From: Bacillus sp. FJAT-25509
GTDB taxonomy: Bacteria; Bacillota; Bacilli; Bacillales; Bacillaceae_G
Length of the DNA: 64,000 nucleotides
Direction: 5' to 3'
Assembly (NCBI RefSeq): GCF_001420605.1
Contig: NZ_LJIZ01000013.1
Coordinates: 93,955-157,954 of the forward strand
How positions within the stretch are numbered: position 1 is the first letter of the stretch; every line of letters starts with the position of its first letter. Both the position numbers and the translations under genes were made by a program. The notes beneath the pieces are model-generated. The model was not told the origin of the DNA. It worked only from the letters and a program-made list of their open reading frames with translations, and searched no databases. Of the stretch, positions 8,269 to 22,293 are shown piece by piece.

Positions 8269-8377
8269 AAAAAGAGGGTGTCTTAAGAGTGGATATCCCC
8301 AAAATTAGATATTTTTACATTTAAAAAGGAGGCGTCTTTTTTGTCAGGTAACCTGACTTTGGAGACAGCCCCTTTTC
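8269..8377. mobile_element. MITE-like element or insertion-sequence remnant
   Basis: About 109 bases with imperfect terminal inverted repeats. The left end AAAAGAGGGTGTCTTAAGAG resembles the complement of the right end, AAAAGGGGCTGTCTCCAAAG. No transposase is present. Near the right end is a GTCAGGTAACCTGAC palindrome (8343-8357). Ends with GGGCTGTC are common in IS of bacilli; the assignment is tentative. Confidence 0.45.
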
Positions 8378-8403
8378 TATATATATAAAAGGTAAAATTA
8401 TCC

Positions 8404-8455
8404 TTGAACATAAGTTCAATTTGTATTTTACAAAATTTCATAGCGGTGTTATAGT
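8404..8455 (+). promoter_or_regulatory. DeoR-type operator and deoC promoter
   Basis: Palindrome TTGAACATAAGTTCAA (8404-8419) is followed by -35 TTTACA (8427-8432), a 17-base spacer and -10 TATAGT (8450-8455). The operator falls at about -58 to -43 of the expected start, which is where the B. subtilis DeoR palindrome is described. A half-like TTTCAT lies between -35 and -10. Confidence 0.75.
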
Positions 8456-8525
8456 AAAGACATATTCAAAGTAACTTAGTAAATAAACATTTTTTATAAT
8501 AAAACCAATAAGGGAGCGACTATAT

Positions 8526-9191
8526 ATGAATTACGCAAGTTTAGTAGATCACACATTATTACGAGCTGACGCAAAAAGAGAGGAAATTGCAAAATTAGCT
8601 GAAGAAGCAAAAGAATTTAGCTTTGCATCAGTTTGTATCAATCCTACTTGGGTTTCTTATGCAAGTGAATTATTAAAGGATTCTTCTGTAAAGGTTTGTA
8701 CGGTAATTGGTTTCCCTCTAGGAGCAAACACTCCAGAAGTAAAAGCATTCGAAACTACAAACGCAATTGAAAATGGTGCTGAGGAAGTTGATATGGTTAT
8801 CAATATTTCTGCATTGAAAGAAAAAAATGACGAATTAGTTGAAAGAGATGTACGTGCAGTTGTTGATGCTGCTAAAGGTAAAGCTTTAGTAAAAGTAATT
8901 ATTGAGACTTGTCTTTTAACTGACGAAGAAAAAGTTAGAGCGTGTGAATTATCAGTTAAAGCTGGCGCTGACTTTGTAAAAACTTCAACAGGATTTTCAA
9001 CTGGTGGAGCAACAGTAGAAGACGTTGCATTAATGCGTAAAACTGTTGGAGAAAACGTAGGCGTTAAGGCTTCTGGCGGTGTTCGTAGCTTAAAAGACGT
9101 AGAAAATGTAGTAGCTGCTGGTGCAAACCGTATCGGAACAAGTTCAGGTGTTAAGCTCGTTCAAGGTGAAGAAGCAAACACAGCTTATTAA
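8526..9191 (+). CDS. deoC: Deoxyribose-phosphate aldolase
   Basis: Class I aldolase splitting 2-deoxyribose 5-phosphate into glyceraldehyde 3-phosphate and acetaldehyde, the committed step of deoxynucleoside catabolism. 221 residues, with the Schiff-base lysine K152 in [15 protein letters not shown], an N-terminal DHTLL motif, and [13 protein letters not shown] near residue 180. The ATG follows AGGGAGCG. First gene of the deoC-cdd-nupC group and controlled by the DeoR-type promoter just upstream. Confidence 0.97.
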   Translation: MNYASLVDHTLLRADAKREEIAKLAEEAKEFSFASVCINPTWVSYASELLKDSSVKVCTVIGFPLGANTPEVKAFETTNAIENGAEEVDMVINISALKEKNDELVERDVRAVVDAAKGKALVKVIIETCLLTDEEKVRACELSVKAGADFVKTSTGFSTGGATVEDVALMRKTVGENVGVKASGGVRSLKDVENVVAAGANRIGTSSGVKLVQGEEANTAY

Positions 9192-9216
9192 TTTCAAAAT
9201 AATTTTAAAATAAAAA

Positions 9217-9290
9217 AAAGTGAGTGAGTTATTGCTCTTTAGCTCTTACGTTGGTAATATGGTAAAGCGAAGACAAAACTCACACACTTT
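9217..9290 (+). other. Long hairpin between deoC and cdd
   Basis: AAAGTGAGTGAGTT pairs with AACTCACACACTTT except for one A-A mismatch. No T-run follows, so it may stabilise or process the transcript rather than terminate it. Confidence 0.5.
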
Positions 9291-9330
9291 AATTAAGAAT
9301 TACCTAACAATTCGTTAAAGGGTGATAAAT

Positions 9331-9735
9331 ATGAATACACAATCATTAATCAATGAAGCTTTAAAAGTTCGTGAAAACGCATACGTTCCTTACTCGAAGT
9401 TTAAAGTAGGTGCAGCAATTTTATTGAATAACCAAACGGTCTACACAGGTTGTAACGTTGAAAATGCTTCTTATGGACTAACAAATTGTGCAGAAAGAAC
9501 TGCTATATTTAGTGCGGTCGCTGCGGGTAACGGTTCAGCAAAAATCGAATCAATTGCAATAGTAGGAGACACTGAAGGTCCAATTTCACCATGTGGTGCA
9601 TGTAGACAAGTAATCGCAGAATTTAGTGATGAAAATACAAAAGTATACTTAACTAACTTAAAAGGTGACATCACTGAAACAACTGTTAAGGAATTACTTC
9701 CTGGATCATTTAGTTCAAAAGATTTACAAGGTTAA
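9331..9735 (+). CDS. cdd: Cytidine deaminase
   Basis: Zinc enzyme deaminating cytidine and deoxycytidine to uridine and deoxyuridine. 134 residues, the small tetrameric form (B. subtilis Cdd 136). Zinc and catalytic residues: NCAERTA (Cys and the proton-shuttling Glu) near residue 53 and PCGACRQ near residue 88. ATG 9331 is used; GTG 9322 lies within the AAAGGGTGATA ribosome binding site. In B. subtilis cdd is elsewhere (near era), so its placement in the deo cluster is a local arrangement that links cytidine salvage to nucleoside uptake. Confidence 0.96.
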   Translation: MNTQSLINEALKVRENAYVPYSKFKVGAAILLNNQTVYTGCNVENASYGLTNCAERTAIFSAVAAGNGSAKIESIAIVGDTEGPISPCGACRQVIAEFSDENTKVYLTNLKGDITETTVKELLPGSFSSKDLQG

Positions 9736-9802
9736 TCCTTGTCTGACATCTAACTTCTAAATGATGTCTGACATCCAACAAATAAAAAAGTTGTGTTCGT
9801 TT

Positions 9803-9816
9803 TGAAAGCGCTTAGA
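9803..9816 (+). promoter_or_regulatory. cre-like catabolite control site before nupC
   Basis: TGAAAGCGCTTAGA matches the CcpA cre consensus TGWAANCGNTNWCA at 13 of 14 positions (G for C at position 13). Carbon catabolite repression of nucleoside uptake is known in bacilli; action here is inferred. Confidence 0.5.
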
Positions 9817-9856
9817 TTAATTAAAAACAAATTTATTGGATTTTCGGGGGAGAAAC

Positions 9857-11041
9857 ATGAAATATATTATAGCTCTTGTTGGATTACTAGTTGTTTTCGG
9901 TCTAGCATTCATCGCTAGTAGTGATCGTAAAAAAATTAAATATCGTCCAGTTGTTATCATGGTCGTTGTTCAAATCATTTTAGCGTTCTTATTATTAAAT
10001 ACAGAAGTAGGTTTAATTTTAATTAAAGGAATTTCTAACGGATTTGGAAAGTTATTAGAATACGCTGGTGAAGGTGTTAATTTCGTATTTGGTGGTATGG
10101 CAAATGAAGGTGCTTTCCCATTCTTCACAGGAGTATTATTACCAATCGTATTTATTTCTGCATTAATTGGTATTTTACAATTCACAAAGATTTTACCGTT
10201 TTTTATTAAATACATTGGTTTAATTTTAAGCAAAATCAATGGTATGGGTAAATTAGAGTCTTATAATGCAGTAGCATCTGCAATTTTAGGACAATCTGAA
10301 GTATTTATTTCAGTAAAAAAACAATTAGGTCATTTACCAAAAAATCGTTTATATACTCTTTGTGCATCAGCAATGTCAACAGTATCTATGTCAATCGTAG
10401 GTGCATATATGACGATGGTTGAACCAAAATATGTAGTAACGGCAATTGTATTAAACTTATTTGGTGGATTTATTATTTCTTCAATTATTAATCCTTACAC
10501 TGTTACACCTGAAGAAGATATCTTAACGATACAAGAAGAAGAAAAACAAACATTCTTCGAGATGCTTGGTGAGTATATTTTAGATGGTTTCAAAGTAGCA
10601 ATCATCGTTGCAGCAATGTTAATCGGTTTTGTTGCATTAATTGGTGCAATTAATAATATTTTTGATATGATTTTTGGAATCTCATTCCAAGGGATTTTAG
10701 GTTATGTTTTTGCTCCATTCGCATTCATTATGGGTGTACCATTTAAAGAAGCGGTTGATGCAGGTAGTATTATGGCAACAAAACTTGTTTCAAATGAGTT
10801 CGTTGCAATGATGGATTTAGCAAAACATGGTAAAGAGTTCTCAACTCGTACATTAGGAATTGTGTCAGTATTCCTTGTGTCATTTGCTAACTTCTCATCA
10901 ATTGGTATTATTGCAGGTGCAGTTAAAGGTTTACATGAAAAGCAAGGTAATGTTGTAGCCCGTTTCGGTTTAAAATTATTATTTGGTGCAACATTAGTAA
11001 GTGTTTTAACGGCAATTATCGTAGGTATCGTTTTAAAATAA
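9857..11041 (+). CDS. nupC: Nucleoside permease NupC (concentrative nucleoside transporter)
   Basis: Cation-coupled nucleoside symporter of the CNT family in the cytoplasmic membrane, 394 residues (B. subtilis NupC 393). About ten hydrophobic segments are visible. The CNT signatures are [14 protein letters not shown] near residue 150 and [17 protein letters not shown] near residue 342. The first helix is followed by the basic [14 protein letters not shown] 9857 follows CGGGGGAGAAAC; the TTG frame further up adds seven residues. Last gene of the deoC-cdd-nupC unit, with a cre-like site upstream and a terminator behind. Confidence 0.93.
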   Translation: MKYIIALVGLLVVFGLAFIASSDRKKIKYRPVVIMVVVQIILAFLLLNTEVGLILIKGISNGFGKLLEYAGEGVNFVFGGMANEGAFPFFTGVLLPIVFISALIGILQFTKILPFFIKYIGLILSKINGMGKLESYNAVASAILGQSEVFISVKKQLGHLPKNRLYTLCASAMSTVSMSIVGAYMTMVEPKYVVTAIVLNLFGGFIISSIINPYTVTPEEDILTIQEEEKQTFFEMLGEYILDGFKVAIIVAAMLIGFVALIGAINNIFDMIFGISFQGILGYVFAPFAFIMGVPFKEAVDAGSIMATKLVSNEFVAMMDLAKHGKEFSTRTLGIVSVFLVSFANFSSIGIIAGAVKGLHEKQGNVVARFGLKLLFGATLVSVLTAIIVGIVLK

Positions 11042-11048
11042 TTTAATC

Positions 11049-11088
11049 CAAGCGTTTGACTTAGATCAGGCGCTTGTATTTTTTTTTC
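11049..11088 (+). terminator. Terminator after nupC
   Basis: CAAGCG pairs with CGCTTG with further interior pairing, followed by TATTTTTTTTT. Confidence 0.85.
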
Positions 11089-11155
11089 TAATCTTAAAGT
11101 AGGAGGGTTGAGTTAAAAAGTGAATTTCTAACAATTTTCTTTTTAACAAGTCACT

Positions 11156-11788
11156 ATGGGATCTGTAGGTTTACTTTTATCTGGTGCAACTCTGTTTTTA
11201 AATAGTCTTGTTTTATTAAACAAAGCGAATGCTAAAAGTGCAGCTTTATTAAACTTATTTGTTGGTACATTACAAATCGTTATTCCTTTCTATTTATTAA
11301 TGCATTTAGGTGCTGGTAAGTGGGAATTATTTAATACGGCAAGTATTTTCTTTTTTGGTATTACTTATTTATATAATGGATTTACAAATCTTAAAGGTTT
11401 TAATGGAACTGGCTTAGGTTGGTTCTCACTTTGGGTATCAATCATGTCTGTACTTTGGGCTTTCGTGAACTTCGCTATTATTCATGATGTTGTGAACGGA
11501 CTATTATGGGTTATGTGGGCATATTTATGGTATCTATTCTTTGCTGGCCTTGTATTAGGTAAGAAAATAGAGCGATACACAGGAATTGTTGCAATGATAC
11601 AATCTTGGACTACAATTACTCTTCCTGCATTTTTTATGCTTTTAGGGATTTGGCAGGAGACAGTCATTTCAAATGCATGGATCGTAGTTTTAGGAGCTTC
11701 GATTTTGTATTTTATCATACATGAGATTAAAGCGTATGTTACAAATAAAAGATTCCAGTTGTTTAACCAACCTGAATTAAAAAATTAA
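11156..11788 (+). CDS. AmiS/UreI-family channel
   Basis: Membrane protein of 210 residues related to UreI (acid-gated urea channel) and AmiS (amide transporter). It begins MGSVGLLLSGATLFLNSLVLL, the family N-terminus, and shows six to seven hydrophobic helices; WVMWAYLWYLFFAGLVLGKKIERYTG near residue 117 is characteristic. There is no urease or amidase gene nearby, so urea or short-chain amide passage is inferred from the family only. The start is odd. An in-frame TAA lies four codons upstream, so ATG 11156 is the only sensible start, yet no ribosome binding site precedes it closely; the nearest AGGAGGG is about 50 bases upstream (11101-11107). It has its own strong terminator. Confidence 0.78.
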   Translation: MGSVGLLLSGATLFLNSLVLLNKANAKSAALLNLFVGTLQIVIPFYLLMHLGAGKWELFNTASIFFFGITYLYNGFTNLKGFNGTGLGWFSLWVSIMSVLWAFVNFAIIHDVVNGLLWVMWAYLWYLFFAGLVLGKKIERYTGIVAMIQSWTTITLPAFFMLLGIWQETVISNAWIVVLGASILYFIIHEIKAYVTNKRFQLFNQPELKN

Positions 11789-11797
11789 TCATAATAC

Positions 11798-11854
11798 AAA
11801 AAGACTAACTTTTTAGGTAAGCTTTATGCTTTACCTAGAGTTAGTCTTTTTTTA
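11798..11854. terminator. Strong terminator after the AmiS-like gene
   Basis: AAAAAGACTAACT pairs with AGTTAGTCTTTTT, with a second nested stem AGGTAAGC/GCTTTACCT and a T-run. A-rich upstream, so it could work in both directions. Confidence 0.9.
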
Positions 11855-11963
11855 TTTTGAAAACTTTGTAGGTTCTAGAGAAAATTACCTTTTTATACAT
11901 GAATGAACGATTAGTGAGAAAGCTAAAAAGAAAATATCTTATATAAAGGAGAACCTGCATTGA

Positions 11964-14168
11964 ATGAAAAATTACTTTCTTAAAATAATTATTTGTTTAG
12001 TTTTTTTACTAGTTCCATTTAAAGATGTTTATGTAAATGCACATGAACAACAAAAACAAGTAGCTTTAATTTCAGTTAAAGACGGAATGATTACACAGGC
12101 GATAAAAAATATTGCTGAACGTTTCCCTAATGTAACCGTAAGACAACAATACACTGAGACGTACTATGGTTTTTCTGTATCGGGTTCTCTTGAAGAGTTA
12201 TCACAGTTAGCTAAAATGCCGTTAGTAAAGGATATGCACTTTGTTACAACTTATAGAGCTCATTTAGAAGATAGCATCCCTTTTATTGGAGCGGACGAAG
12301 CTCAATTATATAAGGATCAAAGGGGAAGAAAGATTACTGGTGAAGGCGTAAAGGTAGGAGTAATCGATACTGGTGTTGATTACAGGCATCCTGATTTGAA
12401 ATCAAATTATGGTGGCGGTTACGATACGATTGATTTAGATAAAGATCCAATGGAGACTAAGCTTGAAGAAAAAAGTACATTTCATGGTACCCATGTAGCT
12501 GGTGTAATAGCGGCAAATGGAAAAAGAAAAGGTGTAGCCCCTAAAGCTACAATCTATGCATACCGTGCTCTTGGTCCTGGTGGTGTTGGTACATCAGAAA
12601 CTGTTATGGCTGCAATTGAGCGAGCAGTGAAGGATAAAGTAGATATTATTAATTTATCGCTAGGAAATGATGTGAACGGACCAGACTGGCCGACAAGTAT
12701 TGCGTTAGATAAGGCAGTAGAAAAGGGTGTACTTGCAATTACGGCTGCTGGAAACTCTGGACCAGGGCTATGGACTGTTGGTTCTCCCGCTACGGCATCA
12801 AAGGCTTTAACAGTTGGTGCAAGCTATCCACCTGTTCTTTTCCCATCTATCCACGTGAAAAATAAAGAGACAATTATTAGTCCTATGATTGGATCTGCTA
12901 AATGGGATAAAGGTTTAAATGGGCGATTGGTATTTAAGAAATACGGCGAAAAGCGTGATTTAAAAAGAGTAAAAGACAAAATTGTCTTGCTTGAAAGAGG
13001 AAAAATCACGTTCACAGATAAAGTAAAAAATGCTCAAGACGCTGGTGCAAAGGCGGTTATTGTCTTTAATAATATCGATGGAAATTTCATTGGACAAATT
13101 AAAGGGAAATTTACTGTTCCAGCAGCGACTATTTCAAGAAAAGAAGGTTTATTAATTAAGAAAATCATTGAAAAAAGTAAAGTAGAAGCTAAGACTGGCC
13201 ATGAAAAGAAGGTTGATATACTTGCAGATTTCAGCTCTAGAGGGCCGGTAACAGGTACTTGGCAAATGAAGCCGGATTTATTAGCTCCAGGTGTACAAAT
13301 AAAAAGTACAATTCCGGGTGGGTATTTAGCGCTTCAAGGAACGAGTATGGCAAGTCCACATGTTGCCGGAGCAGCTGCTCTTGTAAGACAACTGCACCCA
13401 GATTGGAGTATGGACGATTTAAAAAGTGTGCTAGTCAATACAGCAACACCATTATATAAGAATAATAAAAAGATGTATCATGCGTACGAACAAGGTGCTG
13501 GAAGATTAGATATTGAAAAGGCACTTGAGACTGAGACAACATTATTTCCAACTTCTTTATCTTTAGGAGTAACTAGAAAAACCGATTTGCAAATTAAGAA
13601 AGATTTTGTCGTAAGAATATCTAATAAATCAAATATGCCAAAACAAGTTACAGCAATAAATAATCAGCCAGCCACTGGAATACAATGGGTATTACCTAAG
13701 CCTTTTACAATTCCAGCGAACACTAGCAAAAAAATTAGCCTTACTGCAACAGTTGATACGAAAGTATTAAGAGATGGATTTTATGATGGGGCAATTACGT
13801 TTAGTACAAATGATGATGAAAATCTAAGAATGCCGTTTTTATTACTACAAGGAGAACCGAACTTTCCGTCAGTAATGGGATTTCACTTTGGAAGGGTAAA
13901 AGGTAAAAATCGCTATAAATATGAGCTTTATTTACCAAGTAAGGTTGAGGAATACAAAATCGCTGTTTTTGAATCTGAAACATTCCGTTTGTTAGGTGTG
14001 ATTGATGAACAGGAAAATAGTAAAAGGGGGATTATCAAGAAAGAACTAGTTTTAAAAGACTTTCCTAAAAGTGGAATTTATAAATTTGTGATTTTTTATA
14101 AACGTAAACAGTATGAAAGTGCAACGGAATCTTACGTAAATGTCGCAAAAATTTATGTAGAAGACTAA
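11964..14168 (+). CDS. Secreted subtilisin-like serine protease with PA domain (Vpr-like)
   Basis: Extracellular S8 protease precursor, 734 residues. Residues 1-27 form a signal peptide ending near VNA|HE. An I9-type inhibitor propeptide occupies about 30-105. The catalytic domain has Asp135 (VIDTGVDYRHPDL), His174 (FHGTHVAGVIA), oxyanion Asn264 (AAGNSGPG) and Ser461 (GTSMASPHVAGAAAL). Between Asn264 and Ser461 there is a protease-associated domain at about 310-420 (LLERGKITFTDKVKNAQDAGAKAVIVFNN region). The last 200 residues look like an Fn3-type domain. This resembles B. subtilis Vpr but is slightly shorter. It is a lone gene between amiS and the atp operon, which is not the B. subtilis location. 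Start ATG after AAAGGAGAACC. Confidence 0.9.
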   Translation: MKNYFLKIIICLVFLLVPFKDVYVNAHEQQKQVALISVKDGMITQAIKNIAERFPNVTVRQQYTETYYGFSVSGSLEELSQLAKMPLVKDMHFVTTYRAHLEDSIPFIGADEAQLYKDQRGRKITGEGVKVGVIDTGVDYRHPDLKSNYGGGYDTIDLDKDPMETKLEEKSTFHGTHVAGVIAANGKRKGVAPKATIYAYRALGPGGVGTSETVMAAIERAVKDKVDIINLSLGNDVNGPDWPTSIALDKAVEKGVLAITAAGNSGPGLWTVGSPATASKALTVGASYPPVLFPSIHVKNKETIISPMIGSAKWDKGLNGRLVFKKYGEKRDLKRVKDKIVLLERGKITFTDKVKNAQDAGAKAVIVFNNIDGNFIGQIKGKFTVPAATISRKEGLLIKKIIEKSKVEAKTGHEKKVDILADFSSRGPVTGTWQMKPDLLAPGVQIKSTIPGGYLALQGTSMASPHVAGAAALVRQLHPDWSMDDLKSVLVNTATPLYKNNKKMYHAYEQGAGRLDIEKALETETTLFPTSLSLGVTRKTDLQIKKDFVVRISNKSNMPKQVTAINNQPATGIQWVLPKPFTIPANTSKKISLTATVDTKVLRDGFYDGAITFSTNDDENLRMPFLLLQGEPNFPSVMGFHFGRVKGKNRYKYELYLPSKVEEYKIAVFESETFRLLGVIDEQENSKRGIIKKELVLKDFPKSGIYKFVIFYKRKQYESATESYVNVAKIYVED

Positions 14169-14209
14169 AAATTGGTAAGTAATTTTTAATAGTTTTTTAA
14201 TTTAGGTAA

Positions 14210-14239
14210 TTGACACATTTTTGTAACATATTGTATGCT
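14210..14239 (+). promoter_or_regulatory. atp operon promoter
   Basis: -35 TTGACA (14210-14215), 18-base spacer, -10 TATGCT (14234-14239). Good sigma-A match; it leaves a leader of about 185 nt before atpZ. Confidence 0.65.
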
Positions 14240-14293
14240 TAACATGAATGTTTAAAAGGGTTTTCAATGTATGTAAATACTATGTTATTAAAA

Positions 14294-14330
14294 TTTTTTG
14301 AACGTTTTGTGAACAATTTGTGAACGTTTT
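14294..14330 (+). repeat. Three GAAC repeats at 11-bp spacing in the atp leader
   Basis: GAAC starts at 14300, 14311 and 14322, each preceded by a T/G-rich stretch; the last two share TTTGTGAAC. The first and third are part of AACGTT palindromes 22 bp apart. The one-turn spacing suggests a cooperative protein site. Confidence 0.5.
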
Positions 14331-14430
14331 CAATGTTTAGAGATTTTAGCAAATATTTGTTGTAGAATTAACCATGATAAGACTTTTGGCAATTTTTTGG
14401 AGAATGACAATTGACATGGAGGGATTTTGT

Positions 14431-14655
14431 ATGAAAAACAACAATCAACATCCTCTTAAAGCAATGGCACTCATGTCTTCCATTCTAGCTCAGCTTGTCG
14501 GTTCTATTCTCATAGGCATCTTTCTAGGAAGATGGATTGATTCATTTTTTAATTGGCCAGTACCAGTATTTATGATCATCTTTTTACTGTTAGGATTATT
14601 TACTGGAATCTACGGCACGCTTAAATTAGTTAAGCAATTCACACCAGGGGACTAG
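14431..14655 (+). CDS. atpZ: AtpZ, small membrane protein of the atp operon
   Basis: Seventy-four residue, two-helix membrane protein of the AtpZ family that precedes AtpI in several Bacillus atp operons. In alkaliphilic Bacillus, AtpZ and AtpI together are reported to support Mg2+/Ca2+ uptake and help ATP synthase. Helices span about 15-34 (SSILAQLVGSILIGIFLG) and 43-62, separated by RWIDSFFNWPVP. The start is ATG 14431, with GGAGGGATTTT upstream; the frame opens earlier at 14374 but the extra 19 residues have no support. First gene of the operon, 4 bases before atpI. Confidence 0.82.
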   Translation: MKNNNQHPLKAMALMSSILAQLVGSILIGIFLGRWIDSFFNWPVPVFMIIFLLLGLFTGIYGTLKLVKQFTPGD

Positions 14656-14659
14656 TTAC

Positions 14660-15776
<1,117 letters not shown>

Positions 15777-15835
15777 TCGGCTCATTGAATTTGGTAGTTA
15801 GATAAAAATTATAAAAAAAAATATATTTCTTATGA

Positions 15836-16072
<237 letters not shown>

Positions 16073-16253
16073 GATTTATACAAGTAGTTAAAAAATGGCG
16101 AAGTTTGTGTTCACATTTACTTCGCCATTCCTTTATGACACTTTTGTTGTAAAGATTGAATTTTGAAAGTAAAGCTAAAGTCGGTAAGAGACCTAGGCTA
16201 TGTTATAAAAAAGAAAAATTATTAAATGATACCCTCGAAGGGAGTGAAGGCTT

Positions 16254-16781
16254 GTGTTAAACGGTTCATTATTCGTAATCGGTGAAGCAAACGGACATGG
16301 TATACCTTGGGGCGATGTAGCGTTTCAATTAGTAATCTTCTTAATCCTACTTGCTTTATTACGTAAGTATGCATTAGGACCAGTAATGGGAATTATGAAA
16401 CAACGTGAAGATCACATCGCTAATCAATTAGACTCAGCTGAGAAAAACAACGCTGATGCAATGAAACTAGTTGAAGAGCAAAAGCAAGAGTTAGTTGCTG
16501 CTCGAACTGAAGCTCGTGAGCTTCTTGAGAAAGCTAGAAAGCAAGCTGATGTACAACGTGAAGAAATCGTTGCCGCAGCAAAAGCAGAAGCTGAAAACTT
16601 GAAAGAAAGCGCTAAACGTGAAATTACTCGTGAAAAAGAGCTTGCAGTACAATCAGTTCAACAACAAGTTGCTTCATTATCTGTATTAATTGCTTCTAAA
16701 GTACTTGAAAAAGAAGTGAAGTCTGAAGACCAATCTGCTATTTTTGATCAATATCTTAAAGAAGTAGGCGAAGCTAAATGA
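16254..16781 (+). CDS. atpF: ATP synthase Fo subunit b
   Basis: Peripheral stalk subunit, 175 residues: one N-terminal membrane helix (about 18-35, VAFQLVIFLILLALL) and a long charged coiled coil rich in Lys/Glu/Ala to the end, which joins the F1 delta subunit. It starts with GTG 16254 after AAGGGAGTGAAGG. The stop codon overlaps the atpH ATG (ATGA). The 180-base gap from atpE contains a weak GCGAAGT...ACTTCGC hairpin that may adjust stoichiometry. Confidence 0.95.
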   Translation: MLNGSLFVIGEANGHGIPWGDVAFQLVIFLILLALLRKYALGPVMGIMKQREDHIANQLDSAEKNNADAMKLVEEQKQELVAARTEARELLEKARKQADVQREEIVAAAKAEAENLKESAKREITREKELAVQSVQQQVASLSVLIASKVLEKEVKSEDQSAIFDQYLKEVGEAK

Positions 16782-17317
16782 GTAACGAATTAGTTGCAAA
16801 ACGCTACGCAAACGCTCTTTTTGAATTAGCGACTGAACAAAATTTAGTAGAAACTGTTGAACATGACTTACAAGTAGTGAAAAAGGAGTATGTAGAAAAC
16901 TTAGAATTAAATAAGTTTTTACAACACCCTGGTATCACAAAAGAAAGCAAAAAGTCTGTCTTAAATGACACGTTTGCTTCAATCTCTGAAACGGTATTAA
17001 ATCTAGTATGCTTATTAGTTGATCGTGGGCGAATGAGCACTATTTCTAACTTAGTAACTGAATATGTAAAAATTGCGAATGAAACTCGTAATATTGCAGA
17101 TGCAACAGTTTACTCTGTAACGGCAATGTCTTCTGAAGAACTAGATAAAATTGGAGCGTTATTCGCTTCTAAATTAGGTAAAAACTCAATACGTTTGAAA
17201 AACGAAATTGACCCATCTTTAATTGGTGGTTATAAAGTTCGTGTTGGAAACCGTATTTTTGACGGCAGTTTAAAAAATAAACTTGTTCGAATTGAACGTG
17301 AATTAATCGCAAAATAG
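16778..17317 (+). CDS. atpH: ATP synthase F1 subunit delta
   Basis: Links the b stalk to the top of F1; 179 residues, normal length. N-terminal VAKRYANALFELATEQ and C-terminal DPSLIGGYKVRVGNRIFDGSLKNKL are the family signatures. A four-base ATGA overlap with atpF implies translational coupling. Confidence 0.95.
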   Translation: MSNELVAKRYANALFELATEQNLVETVEHDLQVVKKEYVENLELNKFLQHPGITKESKKSVLNDTFASISETVLNLVCLLVDRGRMSTISNLVTEYVKIANETRNIADATVYSVTAMSSEELDKIGALFASKLGKNSIRLKNEIDPSLIGGYKVRVGNRIFDGSLKNKLVRIERELIAK

Positions 17318-17324
17318 TTTGTAG

Positions 17325-18848
<1,524 letters not shown>

Positions 18849-18928
18849 GAAGGCGATTTAAATATCTGGATTTGAAGGATCGGGCTCATAGCTCGTCCTT
18901 CATTTAACTGTTTACCAAAAGGTGGTGA

Positions 18929-19789
<861 letters not shown>

Positions 19790-19816
19790 TCTGCTTACAT
19801 CGGCTATATAAATTGA

Positions 19817-21265
<1,449 letters not shown>

Positions 21266-21348
21266 TAATTGTCTAATCGAAAGGCTTGTTCATCATTCTA
21301 TTTGAATGAACTTGATTAGCTCACGAAGCTAGACAGGAGGAGTTCACT

Positions 21349-21750
21349 ATGAAGACAATGAAAGTCAGTATCGTCACTCCTAATGGACCGGCTTATGAAG
21401 GCGAAACAGAATTCGTTAGCACGAAAGCAACTAGCGGTGAGCTAGGTATTTTACCTGGACACATTTCAACTGTGGCACCGTTAGCAACAGCACCTGTTAA
21501 AATTAAATCACCAGCTGGAACTGATTACGTTGCAGTTAGTGGCGGATTCATTGAAATTCGACCTGAAGCCGTTACAATATTGGCTCAATCTGCTGAAGCA
21601 TCAACTGAAATCGACGTTGAGCGTGCAGTAGAAGCAAAAAAACGTGCAGAAAAACGTCTACAAGAAAGACGCCCTGACACAGATATCAAACGTGCAGAAC
21701 TTGCTTTACACAAAGCAATGAACCGTTTAAACGTAGCACAATATAAGTAA
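21349..21750 (+). CDS. atpC: ATP synthase F1 subunit epsilon
   Basis: Inhibitory and rotor subunit, 133 residues: an N-terminal beta sandwich ([23 protein letters not shown]) and a C-terminal helical hairpin ([30 protein letters not shown]). Ribosome binding site AGGAGGAG. Last gene of the operon, followed by a strong terminator. A GTTCAT/ATGAAC hairpin lies in the gap after atpD. Confidence 0.96.
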   Translation: MKTMKVSIVTPNGPAYEGETEFVSTKATSGELGILPGHISTVAPLATAPVKIKSPAGTDYVAVSGGFIEIRPEAVTILAQSAEASTEIDVERAVEAKKRAEKRLQERRPDTDIKRAELALHKAMNRLNVAQYK

Positions 21751-21758
21751 TTAAAAAA

Positions 21759-21786
21759 AGAGCCCTTGGTTGGGGCTCTTTTTTTG
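21759..21786 (+). terminator. Terminator of the atp operon
   Basis: AAGAGCCC pairs with GGGGCTCTT (loop TTGGTT), followed by T7. Confidence 0.93.
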
Positions 21787-21825
21787 TTTGAGTATGTGGG
21801 GTGGGGGTGTTTAGTAAACCGGTGG

Positions 21826-22086
21826 GTGCAATTAGACTAGAAGATACTGCAATTAAGTAATAGGAAAGTGCAAATAAACAGTTTGAGTGTGCAAATAAAT
21901 TTAAATGAGAAGCAAATAAACTGTTAGGTGCAAATAAAATCGAAGAAACTGCAATTAAAAATTGTAAAACTGCAAATTAAATTAATGAAAGTGCAAATAT
22001 AATCAGGTTACTGCAATTAAATTTTGCAGAACTACAATTAAAACTGAGAAAACTGCAATTTAATCTACCATAAATGCAAATAAAAC
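21826..22086 (+). repeat. Phased repeat array: 13 GCAA(A/T)TAAA cores every 21 bp
   Basis: A 9-base core related to GCAA(A/T)TAAA starts at 21828, 21849, 21870, 21891, 21912, 21930, 21951, 21972, 21993, 22013, 22034, 22055 and 22076. Successive distances are 21 bp ten times, 18 and 20 once each. Two flavours occur: mostly ACTGCAATTA and GTGCAAATA. The roughly 11 bases between cores are not conserved. No open frame runs through it. The array starts right after the atp terminator; the remaining 200 bases to the NERD gene show nothing recognisable. Confidence 0.85.
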
Positions 22087-22293
22087 AGACACATCATAAT
22101 AAAATATCGAATTTATGATCAGCTTTATATAAAATTTGTTAGTTTCATCAAAAAATAGTTTAGTAATAGACCAAATTTAACTAAATTACAGAAAAAGCGA
22201 CGGTTATCTGCTCAATTTTTATAGTTTGTATTAGAAGGTATCTGTACAGAAAATCTTGAATATAAAAAGAAATCTAAGAGAGGTGACTTTTTA

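Noticed and set aside
14305..14328. Rex box in the atp leader (TTGTGAAC...TTGTGAAC)
   Set aside because: The halves are direct, not inverted, repeats.
21826..22086. CRISPR array
   Set aside because: Cores are only about 9 bases, spacers about 11 bases, cores are degenerate, and there are no cas genes.
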